64,000 nt of DNA from Piscicola geometra (taxonomy: Eukaryota > Annelida > Clitellata > Hirudinida > Piscicolidae): NCBI GenBank assembly GCA_943735955.1, contig OX030958.1, forward strand, positions 10,157,626 through 10,221,625, read 5' to 3'. Below, piece by piece: positions 22,313-37,246 of the stretch. Numbering within the stretch: position 1 is the stretch's first letter; the number at the start of each line of letters is the position of its first letter. Position numbers and translations under genes: made by a program. Under the pieces are notes generated by a model, which searched no databases, was not told the DNA's origin, and saw only the letters and a program-made list of their open reading frames with translations.

Positions 22313-23005
22313 GGTGTTGGTTGATATAGACAGCAGTTAAAATAAAATTGTTTCAATCTTATCGTCTCTTATACGGCCTTATTTTCGTTTCACAAAAATT
22401 GAAACTCGATGTCTCACGCTAGTTAACTCTTGTATATTCTAAAGGTATAGGCATGCTTCGAAACTCAAGATAATAAAGTTTCAAATGGCAACTCTTGTCA
22501 AATGAACTTATTTTGAGATTTGTCTCATGATTGAACGAAAGATTTTTTAAAATTTTTATTTTAAAAATTTTTCACCGGGAATGAAATTCCACGCTAGGCC
22601 GAGATCCTCAACGCTCCTGTCGAATGCGCGAGAAAACATGCCTTCACCGGCTTGGGTCCCATTGAAACGCGATTATAATCTGTAAACGATTATAAAAAGA
22701 CTGACCGATCAAATATTTTGAGCTCGAAACGAGTTTCTCAAAAAGCACCTTGAACGTTTGTTATTCCCCACTGGCCTGATGCGCTGCTTATTCGCTTAAG
22801 ATAGGCTAACCGTTCAAGGGGACGTCTATTAGCGGCAATAAGCGCGTGATCTCCTATCATCATCACTCGATCTCGTTAAAGCAGAGATTCGAAGCTGATA
22901 AATTATCTTCGATATAGCCGCTTTTACGAGCGGCGACGACTATCGAAGGCGACTAGAAGACTCGTCGACTTTAGGCCAGCGACGCTAGTCTTCTTGCTCG
23001 TGTAT

Positions 23006-23263
23006 TACCTGGTTGATCCTGCCAGTAGTTATATGCTTGTCTCAAAGATTCGGCTCCTAAATTTTGGTGACTCTGAATAAATAACGGCTGATCGCACGAC
23101 CTAGCGTCGGCGACAGATCTTTCAAGTGTGTGCCCTATCAACTTTCGATGGTATGTGATATGCTTACCATGGTTGTAACGGGTAACAGGGAATCAGGGTT
23201 TAATTCCGGAGAGGGAGCATGAGAAACGGCTACCACATCCGAGGAAGGCAGCAGGCGCGCAAA
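23006..23263 (+). pseudogene. truncated 18S rRNA 5' domain, copy 2
   Basis: Structure and internal deletion are the same as in the fragment 3,710 bp upstream, with a few substitutions such as GGTAACAGGG and CATCCGAGG. The shared joints show that the rearrangement came before the duplication. Confidence 0.93.
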
Positions 23264-23614
23264 CTTGTCTCATGATTGAACGAAAGATTTTTTAAAAACT
23301 TCATTTATAAACATTTTTCACTGGCAATGAAATTCCACGCTAGGCCGAGATCCTCGCCGCTCCGGTCGAATGCGCGAGAAAACATGCTTTAATCGGCTTG
23401 GGTCCCATTGAAACGCGATTATAATCTGTAAATTTACTCTTAATTTTCTAAGACTTTCAAGTTTTTCAACGGCATCCGCCGTCGCATCTCCTATCTCCCT
23501 CGATGACCGCTCACTTAGTGTATTAACAACTCGTTTCGATCTTATCGTCTATTTATCGTAATTAAATTTTTTTTTGCTTTATTCACCCCCCTTAGTTAAG
23601 GAAAAAGGGTAGAT

Positions 23615-23678
23615 ATGACCCCGCGGGCAGTCTCCGGGAAACCAAAGATTTTTGATTCCGGGGGAAGTATGGTTGCAA
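23615..23678 (+). pseudogene. internal 18S rRNA fragment joined to the satellite, copy 2
   Basis: This second copy of the TCTCCGGGAAACCAAAGA ... GGTTGCAA piece runs into array 3 with the same breakpoint as copy 1. Confidence 0.9.
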
Positions 23679-26600
23679 GACGATGAAGACGATGAAGACG
23701 ATGAAGACGATGAAGACGATGAAGACGATGAAGACGATGAAGACGGTGAAGACGATGAAGACGGTGAAGACGATGAAGACGATGAAGACGATGAAGACGG
23801 TGAAGACGATGAAGACGATGAAGACGATGAAGACGAACGATGAAGACGATGAAGACGGTGAAGACGAACGATGAAGACGTTGAAGACGGTGAAGACGATG
23901 AAGACGGTGAAGACGATGAAGACGGGGAAGACGATGAAGACGGTGAAAACGATGAAGACGGTAAAGACGATGAAGACGGTGAAGACGATGAAGACTGTGA
24001 AGACGGTGAAGACGAACGATGAAGACGGTGAAGACGATGAAGACGGTGAAGACGATGAAGACGGTGAAGACGATGAAGACGATGAAGACGATGAAGACGA
24101 ACGATGAAGACGGTGAAGACGGTGAAGACGGTGAAGACGATGAAGACGACGAAGACGGTGAAGACGATGAAGACGGTGAAGACGAACGATGAAGACGATG
24201 AAGACGGTGAAGACGATGAAGACGATGAAAACGGTGAAGACGATGAAGACGGTGAAGACGATGAAGACGGTGAAGACGGTGAAGACGAACGATGAAGACG
24301 ATGAAGACGGTGAAGACGATGAAGACGGTGAAGACGGACGATGAAGACGATGAAGACGGTGAAGACGATGAAGACGGTGAAGACGATGGAGACGGTGAAG
24401 ACGGTGAAGACGGTGAAGACGGTGAAGACGATGAAGACGGTGAAGACGGTTAAGACGGTGAAGACGAACGATGAAGACGATGAAGACGGTGAAGACGATG
24501 AAGACGGTGAAGACGATGAAGACGATGAAGACGGTGAAGACGATGAAGACGGTGAAGACGGTGTAGACGGTGAAGACGGTGAAGACGATGAAGACGATGA
24601 AGACGGTGAAGACGGTGAAGACGATGAAGACGGTGAAGACGATGAAGACGATGAAGACGAACGATGAAGACGATGAAGACGGTGAAGACGGTGAAGACGA
24701 TGAAGACGATGAAGACGATGAAGACGAACGATGAAGACGATGAAGACGAACGATGAAGACGATGACGACGGGGAAGACGGTGAAGACGGTGAAGACGATG
24801 AAGACGATGAAGACGGTGAAGACGGTGAAGACGGTGAAGACGATGAAGACGGTGAAGACGATGAAGACAGTGAAGACGATGAAGACGGTGAAGACGATGA
24901 AGACGGTGAAGACGATGAAGACGGTGAAGACGGTGAAGACGAACGATGAAGACGGTGAAGACGATGAAGACGGTGAAGACGGTGAAGACGATGAAGACGG
25001 TGAAGAAGATGAAGACGGTGAAGACGGTGAAGACGGTGAAGACGATGAAGACGATGAAGACGATGAAGACGAACGATGAAGACGGTGAAGACGGTGAAGA
25101 CGATGAAGACGACGAAGACGGTGAAGACGATGAAGACGGTGAAGACGAACGATGAAGACGATGAAGACGGTGAAGACGATGAAGACGATGAAAACGGTGA
25201 AGACGATAAAGACGGTGAAGACGATGAAGACGGTGAAGACGGTGAAGACGAACGATGAAGACGATGAAGACGGTGAAGACGATGAAGACGGTGAAGACGG
25301 ACGATGAAGACGATGAAGACGGTGAAGACGATGAAGACGGTGAAGACGATGGAGACGGTGAAGACGGTGAAGACGGTGAAGACGAACGATGAAGACGATG
25401 AAGACGGTGAAGACGATGAAGACGGTGAAGACGGACGATGAAGACGATGAAGACGGTGAAGACGATGAAGACGGTGAAGACGATGGAGACGGTGAAGACG
25501 GTGAAGACGGTGAAGACGGTGAAGACGATGAAGACGGTGAAGACGGTTAAGACGGTGAAGACGAACGATGAAGACGATGAAGACGGTGAAGACGATGAAG
25601 ACGAAGAAGACGGTGAAGACGATGAAGACGGTGAAGACGGTGAAGACGGTGAAGACGGTGAAGACGATGAAGACGATGAAGACGGTGAAGACGGTGAAGA
25701 CGATGAAGACGGTGAAGACGATGAAGACGATGAAGACGAACGATGAAGACGATGAAGACGGTGAAGACGGTGAAGACGATGAAGACGATGAAGACGATGA
25801 AGACGAACGATGAAGACGATGAAGACGAACGATGAAGACGATGACGACGGGGAAGACGGTGAAGACGGTGAAGACGATGAAGACGATGAAGACGGTGAAG
25901 ACGGTGAAGACGGTGAAGACGATGAAGACGGTGAAGACGATGAAGACAGTGAAGACGATGAAGACGGTGAAGACGATGAAGACGGTGAAGACGATGAAGA
26001 CGGTGAAGACGGTGAAGACGAACGATGAAGACGATGAAGACGGTGAAGACGATGAAGACGGTGAAGACGGACGATGAAGACGATGAAGACGGTGAAGACG
26101 ATGAAGACGGTGAAGACGATGGAGACGGTGAAGACGGTGAAGACGGTGAAGACGATGAAGACGGTGAAGACGATGAAGACGGTGAAGACGATGAAGACGG
26201 TGAAGACGGTGAAGACGAACGATGAAGACGATGAAGACGGTGAAGACGATGAAGACGGTGAAGACGATGAAGACGATGAAGACGGTGAAGACGATGAAGA
26301 CGGTGAAGACGGTGTAGACGGTGAAGACGGTGAAGACGATGAAGACGAACGATGAAGACGATGAAGACGGTGAAGACGGTGAAGACGATGAAGACGATGA
26401 AGACGATGAAGACGAACGATGAAGACGATGAAGACGAACGATGAAGACGATGACGACGGGGAAGACGGTGAAGACGATGAAGACGATGAAGACGGTGAAG
26501 ACGGTGAAGACGGTGAAGACGATGAAGACGGTGAAGACGATGAAGACAGTGAAGACGATGAAGACGATGAAGACGGTGAAGACGGTGAAGACGATGAAGA

Positions 26601-27662
26601 CGGTGAAGACGATGAAGACGGTGAAGACGGTGTAGACGGTGAAGACGGTGAAGACGATGAAGACGAACGATGAAGACGATGAAGACGGTGAAGACGGTGA
26701 AGACGATGAAGACGATGAAGACGATGAAGACGAACGATGAAGACGATGAAGACGAACGATGAAGACGATGACGACGGGGAAGACGGTGAAGACGATGAAG
26801 ACGATGAAGACGGTGAAGACGGTGAAGACGGTGAAGACGATGAAGACGGTGAAGACGATGAAGACAGTGAAGACGATGAAGACGAACGATGAAGACGATG
26901 AAGACGGTGAAGACGATGAAGACGGTGAAGACGATGAAGACGGTGAAGACGGTAAAGACGAACGATGAAGACGATGAAGACGGTGAAGACGATGAAGACG
27001 GTGAAGACGGACGATGAAGACGATGAAGACGGTGAAGACGATGAAGACGGTGAAGACGATGGAGACGGTGAAGACGGTGAAGACGATGAAGACGATGAAG
27101 ACGGTGAAGACGGTGAAGACGATGAAGACGGTGAAGACGATGAAGACGATGAAGACGAACGATGAAGACGATGAAGACGGTGAAGACGGTGAAGACGATG
27201 AAGACGATGAAGACGATGAAGACGAACGATGAAGACGATGAAGACGAACGATGAAGACGATGACGACGGGGAAGACGGTGAAGACGGTGAAGACGATGAA
27301 GACGATGAAGACGGTGAAGACGGTGAAGACGGTGAAGACGATGAAGACGGTGAAGACGATGAAGACAGTGAAGACGATGAAGACGGTGAAGACGATGAAG
27401 ACGGTGAAGACGATGAAGACGGTAAAGACGATGAAGACGGTGAAGACGATGAAGACTGTGAAGACGGTGAAGACGGTGAAGACGGTGAAGACGGTGAAGA
27501 CGATGAAGACGATGAAGACGGTGAAGACGAACGATGAAGACGGTAAAGACGGTGAAGACGATGAAGACGGTGAAGACGAACGATGAAGACGATGAAGACG
27601 GTGAAGACGAACGATGAAGACGGTAAAGACGGTGAAGACGATGAAGACGGTGAAGACGAACG

Positions 27663-29544
27663 ATGAAGACGATGAAGATGGTGAAGACGATGAAGACGGT
27701 GAAGACGATGGAGACGGTGAAGACGGTGAAGACGGTGAAGACGATGAAGACGGTGAAGACGATGAAGACGGTGAAGACGATGAAGACGGTGAAGACGATG
27801 AAGACGATAAAGACGAACGATGAAGACGGTGAAGACGGTGAAGACGGTGAAGACGATGAAGACGGTGAAGACGATGAAGACGGTGAAGACGATGAAAACG
27901 GTGAAGACGGTGAAAACGAACTATGAAGACGATGAAGACGGTGAAGACGATGAAGACGATGAAGACGGTGAAGACGATGAAGACGGTAAAGACGATGAAG
28001 ACGGTAAAGACGATGAAGACGGTGAAGTCGGTGAAGACGAACGATGAAGACGATGAAGACGGTGAAGACGATGAAGACGGTAAAGACGATGAAGACGGTA
28101 GAGACGATGAAGACGGTGAAGTCGGTGAAGACGAACGATGAAGACGATGAAGACGGTGAAGACGATGAAGACGGTGAAGACGATGAAGACGGTGAAGACG
28201 ATGAAGACGGTGAAGACGGTGAAGACGAATGATGAAGACGGTGAAGACGATGAAGACGATGAAGACGGTGAAGACGATGAAGACGGTGAAGACGATGAAG
28301 ACGGTAAAGACGATGAAGACGGTGAAGACGATGAAGACGGTGAAGACGATGAAGACGATGAAGACGAACGATGAAGACGGTGAAGACGGTGAAGACGGTG
28401 AAGACGATGAAGACGATGAAGACGGTGAAGACGGTGAAGACGGTGAAGACGATGAAGACGGTTAAGACGATGAAGACGGTGAAGACGATGAAGACGATGA
28501 AGACGAACGATGAAGACGATGAAGACGGTGAAGACGATGAAGACGGTGAAGACGATGAAGACGATGAAGACGGTGAAGACGATGAAGACGGTGAAGACGA
28601 ACGATGAAGACGATGAAGATGGTGAAGACGATGAAGACGGTGAAGACGATGGAGACGGTGAAGACGGTGAAGACGGTGAAGACGATGAAGACGGTGAAGA
28701 CGATGAAGACGGTGAAGACGATGAAGACGGTGAAGACGATGAAGACGATAAAGACGAACGATGAAGACGGTGAAGACGGTGAAGACGGTGAAGACGATGA
28801 AGACGGTGAAGACGATGAAGACGGTGAAGACGATGAAAACGGTGAAGACGGTGAAAACGAACTATGAAGACGATGAAGACGGTGAAGACGATGAAGACGA
28901 TGAAGACGGTGAAGACGATGAAGACGGTAAAGACGATGAAGACGGTAAAGACGATGAAGACGGTGAAGTCGGTGAAGACGAACGATGAAGACGATGAAGA
29001 CGGTGAAGACGATGAAGACGGTAAAGACGATGAAGACGGTAGAGACGATGAAGACGGTGAAGTCGGTGAAGACGAACGATGAAGACGATGAAGAAGGTGA
29101 AGACGATGAAGACGGTGAAGACGATGAAGACGGTGAAGACGATGAAGACGGTGAAGACGGTGAAGACGAACGATGAAGACGGTGAAGACGATGAAGACGA
29201 TGAAGACGGTGAAGACGATGAAGACGGTGAAGACGATGAAGACGGTAAAGACGATGAAGACGGTGAAGACGATGAAGACGGTGAAGACGATGAAGACGAT
29301 GAAGACGAACGATGAAGACGGTGAAGACGGTGAAGACGGTGAAGACGATGAAGACGATGAAGACGGTGAAGACGGTGAAGACGGTGAAGACGATGAAGAC
29401 GGTTAAGACGATGAAGACGGTGAAGACGATGAAGACGATGAAGACGAACGATGAAGACGATGAAGACGGTGAAGACGATGAAGACGGTGAAGACGATGAA
29501 GACGATGAAGACGGTGAAGACGATGAAGACGGTGAAGACGAACG
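27663..29544 (+). repeat. tandem duplication, 941-bp higher-order unit x2
   Basis: Block 27663-28603 recurs at 28604-29544. Diagnostic variants (GATGGTG, GATAAAGAC, GAAAACGAACTATG, GGTAGAGAC, GGTGAAGTC, GGTTAAGAC) fall at the same internal positions. One visible difference is GAAGAAGGTG at about 29091. Confidence 0.85.
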
Positions 29545-29699
29545 ATGAAGACGATGAAGACGGTGAAGACGATGAAGACGAACGATGAAGACGATGAAGA
29601 CGAACGATGAAGACGATGAAGACGGTGAAGACGGTGAAGACGGTGAAGACGGTGAAGACGGTGAAGACGGTGAAGACGATGAAGACGATGAAGACGGTG

Positions 29700-31543
29700 A
29701 AGACGAACGATGAAGACGGTAAAGACGGTGAAGACGATGAAGACGGTGAAGACGAACGATGAAGACGATGAAGACGGTGAAGACGAACGATGAAGACGGT
29801 AAAGACGGTGAAGACGATGAAGACGGTGAAGACGAACGATGAAGACGATGAAGATGGTGAAGACGATGAAGACGGTGAAGACGATGGAGACGGTGAAGAC
29901 GGTGAAGACGGTGAAGACGATGAAGACGGTGAAGACGATGAAGACGGTGAAGACGATGAAGACGGTGAAGACGATGAAGACGATAAAGACGAACGATGAA
30001 GACGGTGAAGACGGTGAAGACGGTGAAGACGGTGAAGACGATGAAGACGGTGAAGACGATGAAGACGGTGAAGACGATGAAAACGGTGAAGACGGTGAAA
30101 ACGAACTATGAAGACGATGAAGACGGTGAAGACGATGAAGACGATGAAGACGGTGAAGACGATGAAGACGGTAAAGACGATGAAGACGGTAAAGACGATG
30201 AAGACGGTGAAGTCGGTGAAGACGAACGATGAAGACGATGAAGACGGTGAAGACGATGAAGACGGTAAAGACGATGAAGACGGTAGAGACGATGAAGACG
30301 GTGAAGTCGGTGAAGACGAACGATGAAGACGATGAAGACGGTGAAGACGATGAAGACGGTGAAGACGATGAAGACGGTGAAGACGATGAAGACGGTGAAG
30401 ACGGTGAAGACGAACGATGAAGACGGTGAAGACGATGAAGACGATGAAGACGGTGAAGACGATGAAGACGGTGAAGACGATGAAGACGGTAAAGACGATG
30501 AAGACGGTGAAGACGATGAAGACGGTGAAGACGATGAAGACGATGAAGACGAACGATGAAGACGGTGAAGACGGTGAAGACGGTGAAGACGGTGAAGACG
30601 ATGAAGACGATGAAGACGGTGAAGACGAACGATGAAGACGGTAAAGACGGTGAAGACGATGAAGACGGTGAAGACGAACGATGAAGACGATGAAGACGGT
30701 GAAGACGAACGATGAAGACGGTAAAGACGGTGAAGACGATGAAGACGGTGAAGACGAACGATGAAGACGATGAAGATGGTGAAGACGATGAAGACGGTGA
30801 AGACGATGGAGACGGTGAAGACGGTGAAGACGGTGAAGACGATGAAGACGGTGAAGACGATGAAGACGGTGAAGACGATGAAGACGGTGAAGACGATGAA
30901 GACGATAAAGACGAACGATGAAGACGGTGAAGACGGTGAAGACGGTGAAGACGGTGAAGACGATGAAGACGGTGAAGACGATGAAGACGGTGAAGACGAT
31001 GAAAACGGTGAAGACGGTGAAAACGAACTATGAAGACGATGAAGACGGTGAAGACGATGAAGACGATGAAGACGGTGAAGACGATGAAGACGGTAAAGAC
31101 GATGAAGACGGTAAAGACGATGAAGACGGTGAAGTCGGTGAAGACGAACGATGAAGACGATGAAGACGGTGAAGACGATGAAGACGGTAAAGACGATGAA
31201 GACGGTAGAGACGATGAAGACGGTGAAGTCGGTGAAGACGAACGATGAAGACGATGAAGACGGTGAAGACGATGAAGACGGTGAAGACGATGAAGACGGT
31301 GAAGACGATGAAGACGGTGAAGACGGTGAAGACGAACGATGAAGACGGTGAAGACGATGAAGACGATGAAGACGGTGAAGACGATGAAGACGGTGAAGAC
31401 GATGAAGACGGTAAAGACGATGAAGACGGTGAAGACGATGAAGACGGTGAAGACGATGAAGACGATGAAGACGAACGATGAAGACGGTGAAGACGGTGAA
31501 GACGGTGAAGACGGTGAAGACGATGAAGACGATGAAGACGGTG
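29700..31543 (+). repeat. tandem duplication, 922-bp higher-order unit x2
   Basis: Features at 29790, 29839, 29996, 30108, 30229, 30323 and 30417 all recur exactly 922 bp later. The unit is a relative of the 941-bp unit with some 9-mers gained or lost. End points are approximate. Confidence 0.75.
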
Positions 31544-34500
31544 AAGACGGTGAAGACGGTGAAGACGATGAAGACGGTTAAGACGATGAAGACGGTGAAG
31601 ACGATGAAGACGATGAAGACGAACGATGAAGACGATGAAGACGGTGAAGACGATGAAGACGGTGAAGACGATGAAGACGATGAAGACGGTGAAGACGATG
31701 AAGACGAACGATGAAGACGATGAAGACGGTGAAGACGATGAAGACGATGAAGACGGTGAATACGATGAAGACGATGAAGACGATGAAGACGATTAAGACG
31801 GTGAAGACGATGAAGACGGTGAAGACGATGAAGACGGTGAAGACGATGAAGACGGTGAAGACGGTGAAGACGAACGATGAAGACGGTGAAGACGATGAAG
31901 ACGGTGAAGACGGTGAAGACGATAAAGACGGTGAAGAAGATGAAGACGGTGAAGACGGTGAAGACGGTGAAGACGATGAAGACGATGAAGACGGTGAAGA
32001 CGATGAAGACGGTGAAGACGAACGATGAAGACGATGAAGACGGTGAAGACGATGAAGACGAACGATGAAGACGATGAAGACGAACGATGAAGACGATGAA
32101 GACGGTGAAGACGGTGAAGACGGTGAAGACGGTGAAGACGGTGAAGACGGTGAAGACGGTGAAGACGATGAAGACGATGAAGACGGTGAAGACGAACGAT
32201 GAAGACGGTAAAGACGGTGAAGACGATGAAGACGGTGAAGACGAACGATGAAGACGATGAAGACGGTGAAGACGAACGATGAAGACGGTAAAGACGGTGA
32301 AGACGATGAAGACGGTGAAGACGAACGATGAAGACGATGAAGATGGTGAAGACGATGAAGACGGTGAAGACGATGGAGACGGTGAAGACGGTGAAGACGG
32401 TGAAGACGATGAAGACGGTGAAGACGATGAAGACGGTGAAGACGATGAAGACGGTGAAGACGATGAAGACGATAAAGACGAACGATGAAGACGGTGAAGA
32501 CGGTGAAAACGAACTATGAAGACGATGAAGACGGTGAAGACGATGAAGACGATGAAGACGGTGAAGACGATGAAGACGGTAAAGACGATGAAGACGGTAA
32601 AGACGATGAAGACGGTGAAGTCGGTGAAGACGAACGATGAAGACGATGAAGACGGTGAAGACGATGAAGACGGTAAAGACGATGAAGACGGTAGAGACGA
32701 TGAAGACGGTGAAGTCGGTGAAGACGAACGATGAAGACGATGAAGACGGTGAAGACGATGAAGACGGTGAAGACGATGAAGACGGTGAAGACGATGAAGA
32801 CGGTGAAGACGGTGAAGACGAACGATGAAGACGGTGAAGACGATGAAGACGATGAAGACGGTGAAGACGATGAAGACGGTGAAGACGATGAAGACGGTAA
32901 AGACGATGAAGACGGTGAAGACGATGAAGACGGTGAAGACGATGAAGACGATGAAGACGAACGATGAAGACGGTGAAGACGGTGAAGACGGTGAAGACGG
33001 TGAAGACGATGAAGACGATGAAGACGGTGAAGACGGTGAAGACGGTGAAGACGATGAAGACGGTTAAGACGATGAAGACGGTGAAGACGATGAAGACGAT
33101 GAAGACGAACGATGAAGACGATGAAGACGGTGAAGACGATGAAGACGGTGAAGACGATGAAGACGATGAAGACGGTGAAGACGATGAAGACGAACGATGA
33201 AGACGATGAAGACGGTGAAGACGATGAAGACGATGAAGACGGTGAATACGATGAAGACGATGAAGACGATGAAGACGATTAAGACGGTGAAGACGATGAA
33301 GACGGTGAAGGCGATGAAGACGGTGAAGACGATGAAGACGGTGAAGACGGTGAAGACGAACGATGAAGACGGTGAAGACGATGAAGACGGTGAAGACGGT
33401 GAAGACGATGAAGACGGTGAAGAAGATGAAGACGGTGAAGACGGTGAAGACGGTGAAGACGATGAAAACGGTGAAGACGGTGAAAACGAACTATGAAGAC
33501 GATGAAGACGGTGAAGACGATGAAGACGATGAAGACGGTGAAGACGATGAAGACGGTAAAGACGATGAAGACGGTAAAGACGATGAAGACGGTGAAGTCG
33601 GTGAAGACGAACGATGAAGACGATGAAGACGGTGAAGACGATGAAGACGGTAAAGACGATGAAGACGGTGAAGACGGTGAAGACGAACGATGAAGACGGT
33701 GAAGAAGATGAAGACGGTGAAGACGGTGAAGACGGTGAAGACGATGAAAACGGTGAAGACGGTGAAAACGAACTATGAAGACGATGAAGACGGTGAAGAC
33801 GATGAAGACGATGAAGACGGTGAAGACGATGAAGACGGTAAAGACGATGAAGACGGTAAAGACGATGAAGACGGTGAAGTCGGTGAAGACGAACGATGAA
33901 GACGATGAAGACGGTGAAGACGATGAAGACGGTAAAGACGATGAAGACGGTAGAGACGATGAAGACGGTGAAGTCGGTGAAGACGAACGATGAAGACGAT
34001 GAAGACGGTGAAGACGATGAAGACGGTGAAGACGATGAAGACGGTGAAGACGATGAAGACGGTGAAGACGGTGAAGACGAACGATGAAGACGGTGAAGAC
34101 GATGAAGACGATGAAGACGGTGAAGACGATGAAGACGGTGAAGACGATGAAGACGGTAAAGACGATGAAGACGGTGAAGACGATGAAGACGGTGAAGACG
34201 ATGAAGACGATGAAGACGAACGATGAAGACGGTGAAGACGGTGAAGACGGTGAAGACGATGAAGACGGTGAAGACGATGAAGACGGTGAAGACGATGAAA
34301 ACGGTGAAGACGGTGAAAACGAACTATGAAGACGATGAAGACGGTGAAGACGATGAAGACGATGAAGACGGTGAAGACGATGAAGACGGTAAAGACGATG
34401 AAGACGGTAAAGACGATGAAGACGGTGAAGTCGGTGAAGACGAACGATGAAGACGATGAAGACGGTGAAGACGATGAAGACGGTAAAGACGATGAAGACG

Positions 34501-37246
34501 GTAGAGACGATGAAGACGGTGAAGTCGGTGAAGACGAACGATGAAGACGATGAAGACGGTGAAGACGATGAAGACGGTGAAGACGATGAAGACGGTGAAG
34601 ACGATGAAGACGGTGAAGACGGTGAAGACGAACGATGAAGACGGTGAAGACGATGAAGACGATGAAGACGGTGAAGACGATGAAGACGGTGAAGACGATG
34701 AAGACGGTAAAGACGATGAAGACGGTGAAGACGATGAAGACGGTGAAGACGATGAAGACGATGAAGACGAACGATGAAGACGGTGAAGACGGTGAAGACG
34801 GTGAAGACGGTGAAGACGATGAAGACGATGAAGACGGTGAAGACGGTGAAGACGGTGAAGACGATGAAGACGGTTAAGACGATGAAGACGGTGAAGACGA
34901 TGAAGACGATGAAGACGAACGATGAAGACGATGAAGACGGTGAAGACGATGAAGACGGTGAAGACGATGAAGACGATGAAGACGGTGAAGACGATGAAGA
35001 CGAACGATGAAGACGATGAAGACGGTGAAGACGATGAAGACGATGAAGACGGTGAATACGATGAAGACGATGAAGACGATGAAGACGATTAAGACGGTGA
35101 AGACGATGAAGACGGTGAAGACGATGAAGACGGTGAAGACGATGAAGACGGTGAAGACGGTGAAGACGAACGATGAAGACGGTGAAGACGATGAAGACGG
35201 TGAAGACGGTGAAGACGATAAAGACGGTGAAGAAGATGAAGACGGTGAAGACGGTGAAGACGGTGAAGACGATGAAGACGATGAAGACGGTGAAGACGAT
35301 GAAGACGGTGAAGACGAACGATGAAGACGATGAAGACGGTGAAGACGATGAAGACGAACGATGAAGACGATGAAGACGAACGATGAAGACGATGAAGACG
35401 GTGAAGACGGTGAAGACGGTGAAGACGGTGAAGACGGTGAAGACGGTGAAGACGGTGAAGACGATGAAGACGATGAAGACGGTGAAGACGAACGATGAAG
35501 ACGGTAAAGACGGTGAAGACGATGAAGACGGTGAAGACGAACGATGAAGACGATGAAGACGGTGAAGACGAACGATGAAGACGGTAAAGACGGTGAAGAC
35601 GATGAAGACGGTGAAGACGAACGATGAAGACGATGAAGATGGTGAAGACGATGAAGACGGTGAAGACGATGGAGACGGTGAAGACGGTGAAGACGGTGAA
35701 GACGATGAAGACGGTGAAGACGATGAAGACGGTGAAGACGATGAAGACGGTGAAGACGATGAAGACGATAAAGACGAACGATGAAGACGGTGAAGACGGT
35801 GAAAACGAACTATGAAGACGATGAAGACGGTGAAGACGATGAAGACGATGAAGACGGTGAAGACGATGAAGACGGTAAAGACGATGAAGACGGTAAAGAC
35901 GATGAAGACGGTGAAGTCGGTGAAGACGAACGATGAAGACGATGAAGACGGTGAAGACGATGAAGACGGTAAAGACGATGAAGACGGTAGAGACGATGAA
36001 GACGGTGAAGTCGGTGAAGACGAACGATGAAGACGATGAAGACGGTGAAGACGATGAAGACGGTGAAGACGATGAAGACGGTGAAGACGATGAAGACGGT
36101 GAAGACGGTGAAGACGAACGATGAAGACGGTGAAGACGATGAAGACGATGAAGACGGTGAAGACGATGAAGACGGTGAAGACGATGAAGACGGTAAAGAC
36201 GATGAAGACGGTGAAGACGATGAAGACGGTGAAGACGATGAAGACGATGAAGACGAACGATGAAGACGGTGAAGACGGTGAAGACGGTGAAGACGGTGAA
36301 GACGATGAAGACGATGAAGACGGTGAAGACGGTGAAGACGGTGAAGACGATGAAGACGGTTAAGACGATGAAGACGGTGAAGACGATGAAGACGATGAAG
36401 ACGAACGATGAAGACGATGAAGACGGTGAAGACGATGAAGACGGTGAAGACGATGAAGACGATGAAGACGGTGAAGACGATGAAGACGAACGATGAAGAC
36501 GATGAAGACGGTGAAGACGATGAAGACGATGAAGACGGTGAATACGATGAAGACGATGAAGACGATGAAGACGATTAAGACGGTGAAGACGATGAAGACG
36601 GTGAAGGCGATGAAGACGGTGAAGACGATGAAGACGGTGAAGACGGTGAAGACGAACGATGAAGACGGTGAAGACGATGAAGACGGTGAAGACGGTGAAG
36701 ACGATGAAGACGGTGAAGAAGATGAAGACGGTGAAGACGGTGAAGACGGTGAAGACGATGAAAACGGTGAAGACGGTGAAAACGAACTATGAAGACGATG
36801 AAGACGGTGAAGACGATGAAGACGATGAAGACGGTGAAGACGATGAAGACGGTAAAGACGATGAAGACGGTAAAGACGATGAAGACGGTGAAGTCGGTGA
36901 AGACGAACGATGAAGACGATGAAGACGGTGAAGACGATGAAGACGGTAAAGACGATGAAGACGGTGAAGACGGTGAAGACGAACGATGAAGACGGTGAAG
37001 AAGATGAAGACGGTGAAGACGGTGAAGACGGTGAAGACGATGAAAACGGTGAAGACGGTGAAAACGAACTATGAAGACGATGAAGACGGTGAAGACGATG
37101 AAGACGATGAAGACGGTGAAGACGATGAAGACGGTAAAGACGATGAAGACGGTAAAGACGATGAAGACGGTGAAGTCGGTGAAGACGAACGATGAAGACG
37201 ATGAAGACGGTGAAGACGATGAAGACGGTAAAGACGATGAAGACGG
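31030..37246 (+). repeat. duplication at offset 3,296 bp (about 2.9 kb matched)
   Basis: The variant series of 31030-33950 repeats at 34326-37246, including single-base oddities such as GAAGGCGATG (about 33308 and 36604) and GAATACGATG (about 33244 and 36540). This implies a recent event or continuing homogenisation. Confidence 0.85.

Larger units (their letters stand above)
22311..23678 (+). other. rDNA-derived spacer segment, copy 2
   Basis: This is a copy of 18601-19968 at an offset of exactly 3,710 bp along its whole length. Only about 25 substitutions and no net insertion or deletion are seen by eye. Internal parts are spacer repeat A at 22516-22686, the 23-bp pre-18S motif at 22971-22993, the 18S start at 23006-23263, spacer repeat B at 23261-23432 and the second 18S piece at 23615-23678. 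Confidence 0.85.

Noticed and set aside
18182..22356. Minus-strand Ser/Pro and Leu-His-Arg open frames beginning MKQFYFNCCLYQPTPF
   Set aside because: The non-repetitive start comes from the rDNA-derived spacer and recurs in both segments. The rest is satellite read on the other strand.
18601..23678. Functional rRNA genes
   Set aside because: Only about 258 and 64 nt of 18S remain per segment, with an internal deletion. 5.8S and 28S are not seen.
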